NCBI GenBank assembly: GCA_022829145.1
Contig: CM040753.1
Span: 10,609,884-10,673,883 of the forward strand
DNA from: Albula goreensis
Lineage: Eukaryota; Chordata; Actinopteri; Albuliformes; Albulidae
Length of the DNA: 64,000 nucleotides
Direction of reading: 5' to 3'
Positions 60,901 to 64,000 of the stretch are shown here, one piece after another (position 1 is the stretch's first letter; every line of letters starts with the position of its first letter). The notes beneath the pieces were generated by a model. The model was not told the DNA's origin and ran no database searches. It was given only the letters and a program-made list of their open reading frames with translations. A program made the translations under genes and the position numbers.

Positions 60901-62818
60901 AGTGCAGAAAATGATCATTCCATACGCATATTAAAAATACATTTCTGCGATTAAAAAGTTGCGCCTTTTTCAGTAACTTTTCATTCCTTTGATTTGTTGA
61001 TATTTAGTTAAAGCCATGGGCATTGTTTTCTCTGAGCACTGTTTATTTTCCCAATCCAGAAAACATTTAAGAAATTATTTGTAGCCTACTAAAAAGTAAT
61101 GCTCTTATACATCCGTAATTCTTATTAAAAACTGTTGCAAAAAAAAAAAAACTTCAGAATGTGGACTGATTGGCCCCTGCAGCAATTCTTGCCAATTAAG
61201 TGATTTTGTCTGAGAACAACAAACAGGAATATGGAAGAGTGGTACTGTGTGCTAAATCAGTGTTTGGCTGCAGTAAGGGTCTGTTGGACTCAGAAGAATG
61301 CTAGTTTGGGTCTACCTCTGCACAACAATCTCAATAGGATTTGACATTGTTGTTGTTTACCCTTAGTCAGGCACTCTCAATTGTTCCTGCAATAAATAAA
61401 TAAATAAACAATAAAAACAGAAAACAGTCTCAATCCAAGTCATTCTTGACAAGGACAAGAAAATGAAATTTTGAAATAATAATACGTTTGCCATGCTTTT
61501 ACCAATGACCTTGCACACCCAGCGGTACATACAAATAACAACAGTATTTATAGGATCAGAAAAAAAATCCCTTGACAAATGCACATGCTAGTGGATGCTA
61601 TAATTTGAAGCTGAACGATTTTTAACTGAGCCTTCTTATTAAATTTCATACAGATTAATTTAAGAAGAAATAACTCTCTAACTAGCAGAATATAAGTAGA
61701 GCAATTATCTCAGCTTGTGAAAGAGAAGCAAATCTGTTTCATCGTTTTCTTTTGAGTCCTCCCACTATTAGTATGCTCAGTTGTCTTATAAACACAAAGA
61801 AACATTTTCCCAACGATTCTCTTTAATCCTCAGCCCTGTCTAAACACTAATTACCAAAGCACACTTTGTCACTGTGCTCTCTGTAAACAAATTGAGCTTG
61901 AAATGCCTAAGATATGAAAAATAATAAGATATCAGATATACATTTTAGTCAGTATCTGGCTGCCTTTGCTTATAACAATGTGACAACAATATATCAAATA
62001 GTTATAGTCAGTTTTTGCCAGGGAATGGCTAAGTTACAACACATATTGACCAACAGTAATATGAATTGTAAAGGACCTGATTAGCTTTGTCTGATGTATT
62101 TTGAATGTTTTATATATTGGCACTGTTATTGTTTAAACAGGACTGTGCACAGAAATACAAGTTACAGGATGGAATGAGGGTTTTCCAGAGCAGACCTGAA
62201 AAATTCTGCCATTTTTGCCAGACTCTTAATATTCACTTGTAAATATTAATGACAGTCAGTACCTGCATTTCAGCTGAAGTTCTGTTCTGAAGCACCATGC
62301 ATGCACAAATGATCAGGTAGCGCCTATAATTCAGAAACTGTGTCTGAATGCATCCGTCCATCCAGTCTTTCTCATCCCTTCATTTCCCTGTAATTTTGGG
62401 GGAACACACTGGCTGCCATGGCTGGGAAAGTTTGAATCGCTTATTGTGGCCTGTGTGAAGATGTGGACATTTTTGGGTTTATCATTGCATTCATTCCTTC
62501 AGTCTGAATGGGCCATTTTAAGAGCACAACTCTGCCATCCTTTCTGTTTGAAATTAGCATCAGTAGCCATTGTGCGCTCATCAGTCCATTGGCTCATTCT
62601 GGCTGGAGAAAGCTTTCTCTGTTCATTGCTTAGCTGTGATCACATTGATTGGAAATGGAGTTTATGTTTTTTTTTTTTGGCTCATATGCAATTCATACAA
62701 CAAGACAGACAGATCAACTTTGGATTGGTTCTCATTTTTTCCATATAGTGTCTTTGGATTCAGATTTGAATCCTAGAATTTATCCTTCAACTCATACCTC
62801 AACAACTGCTGCTGCAAA
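60901..62818. other. AT-rich spacer
   Basis: Contains a poly(A) run near 61139-61152 and a short (AAAT)n at 61391-61409. 62400-62640 is slightly more balanced. The overlapping forward frames at 62446-62776 have no domain. Confidence 0.5.
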
Positions 62819-62858
62819 TACTACTACTACTACTAGTTATAATAATAATTATAATAAT
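62819..62858. repeat. (TAC)n then (AAT)n-like trinucleotides
   Basis: Six TAC/ACT units followed by imperfect AAT units. Confidence 0.9.
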
Positions 62859-64000
62859 CTTGTGTTTGGAGTGTTTGGAACTGGTGTAGATTCTGCATGA
62901 GAGAATAGGTGTGGCCATGACATGAGGGTGTTAACTCATGAGGCATTAAGCTTTTGTTATTTTCCACACTCCATGACAGTAATAACATGCTGCCTATGTC
63001 CGATGAAAATATAGACCAGGACTGAATTAAAACATTTGTCCTTTACTTTGGCTCACAATTAAATGTGTTCTTTTTTAAGTGTTCATTTTTGACTTTTCAT
63101 TTTAATTCTGTACTTCCCATATTAAATGCAGAAAACAATCTGCACAATCTAATAGAATCTAGTGTTACTATCTAACAGAATCTTCAATTTTGAATTTAAA
63201 TGTATGCCATATCTGAATATGGTACATAGTCTTTATATACTGGCAATGTTGGAATCCCATTCCTTGATTCTTTATTCCAATATTATGACTTAAAAATGCA
63301 GGGTATTTTCCTGTTAGTTGTGGTTTCAACTCATTGTGGAACATATGTAAAACCTCAAGCTGAAAGGTACTAGATTTTGCTTTGGGGAGTTCTGGTCTGC
63401 ACCTGACAGGTTTAGAAGTATAGTACCCAGAGATGTCAAGCTTTGCAGTAATATCCGAAAGCAGCATGTTGGCACAATTCATCTTCATTGTTCTGTTTGG
63501 TTTGCCATTATTCTGGTATTTGCTCTTCTTTCATTTATTTATAAATGTATATGACCTGAAAAGACATTTGAGATTTTGTTTTGATTGGCACAGGCTCATA
63601 ACGGACTCTACCAGCTGTTTAATACTGCTCATTATTTTATCTAACCAATTGGATTTGGGGCCAGATGGGGCAAATTGACTTGATGGCCACTGCAACATCC
63701 ATCTAAAATGATTTCCTTTAGCCATGAAACCCCTGAGGTAATGGTTGCTGCAACAAGGTTGAAAGAAAATGTATAATTGAATGCAAATTAATTTCTCACA
63801 GGTTTTTTAAGGTAAATGAATCCTCATCCGCTCATTGGAAACTTTATCACAAAGAGCACATGGCATAGACTTGCTTGAGTGTGTTGCTGAGAAGCACATC
63901 AAAATGTGTTTGGCTTTCCAGCCTTGCGCCCAGCTACTTGTGACTATGACACTGAGCCATTTGTTCCTTAAATGTATGCTGGTCAGTGCTTCAGAAAAAA
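62859..64000. other. AT-rich sequence to window end
   Basis: No supported gene; frames of up to 106 codons overlap on opposite strands and lack domains. Nothing suggests an exon at the right edge. Confidence 0.5.

Noticed and set aside
1-64000. Known vertebrate microRNA seeds and mature sequences
   Set aside because: I looked for common deeply conserved microRNAs (let-7, miR-9, miR-124, miR-137, miR-10, miR-30, miR-101 and others) and saw no full match on the plus strand; I did not fold the whole window.
1-64000. CRISPR arrays, phage genes, operons or integron features
   Set aside because: Tandem repeats here are eukaryotic microsatellites; there are no spacer-repeat arrays, no dense ORFs and no ribosome-binding sites.

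Overview
The window looks like a gene-free or nearly gene-free stretch of a teleost (ray-finned fish) nuclear genome. Evidence is the many (CA)n/(TG)n microsatellites, CpG depletion outside a few blocks, a degenerate copy of the abundant fish repeat that ends in a GGAT-type tail, a tRNA-headed SINE, a hAT-type non-autonomous DNA transposon and a Tc1/mariner transposase relic. Nothing points to a bacterium, phage or organelle. I found no operons, tRNA, rRNA, CRISPR arrays or attachment sites.

No protein-coding gene can be supported. The longest open frames (about 160-224 codons) are read through (CA)n repeats or overlap open frames on the other strand, and none shows a domain I recognise. The window may start in the 3' end of a gene (weak evidence, AATAAA at 864-869), and one short exon-like segment lies at 6615-6698.

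The layout alternates. AT-rich, CpG-poor spacers of 0.5-4 kb separate blocks of 150-700 bp with higher GC, retained CpGs and dense transcription-factor words (TAATTA, POU octamers, E-boxes, AP-1, nuclear-receptor half-sites). Roughly two dozen such blocks occur. The strongest are near 11.4-11.8, 17.2-18.2, 20.4-20.7, 25.2-25.5, 37.8-38.3, 39.6-40.0, 41.8-42.5, 49.7-50.2, 54.5-54.8, 55.6-56.2, 56.6-57.0, 57.4-57.8 and 60.3-60.9 kb. This is the look of a vertebrate regulatory desert or very large intron full of conserved non-coding elements, probably serving a developmental gene outside the window. Conservation itself cannot be seen from one sequence, so every such block is a candidate only, and I cannot name the target gene.

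Repeats: 5251-5330 (CAAT)n; 7864-8134 SINE/LINE-tail relic; 9929-10398 higher-order CA minisatellite; 13733-13790 (GT)n; 18558-18581 (TA)n; 22957-22991 (AG)n; 25898-26672 hAT-type element with an 8-bp target duplication; 30835-30901 21-bp tandem repeat; 35096-35180 (TG)n; 38974-39005 (AAAT)n; 44991-45106 Tc1 relic; 46669-47104 SINE; 48570-48638 CAA/AAT/GAA compound repeat; 52790-52879 (CA)45; 56509-56548 (CA)20.

The most checkable observations are the hAT element with its footprint, an orphan CpG island at about 25.2 kb, two composite POU sites (17199 and 60365), and the two-phase minisatellite that creates eight regularly spaced CACATGTG sites.
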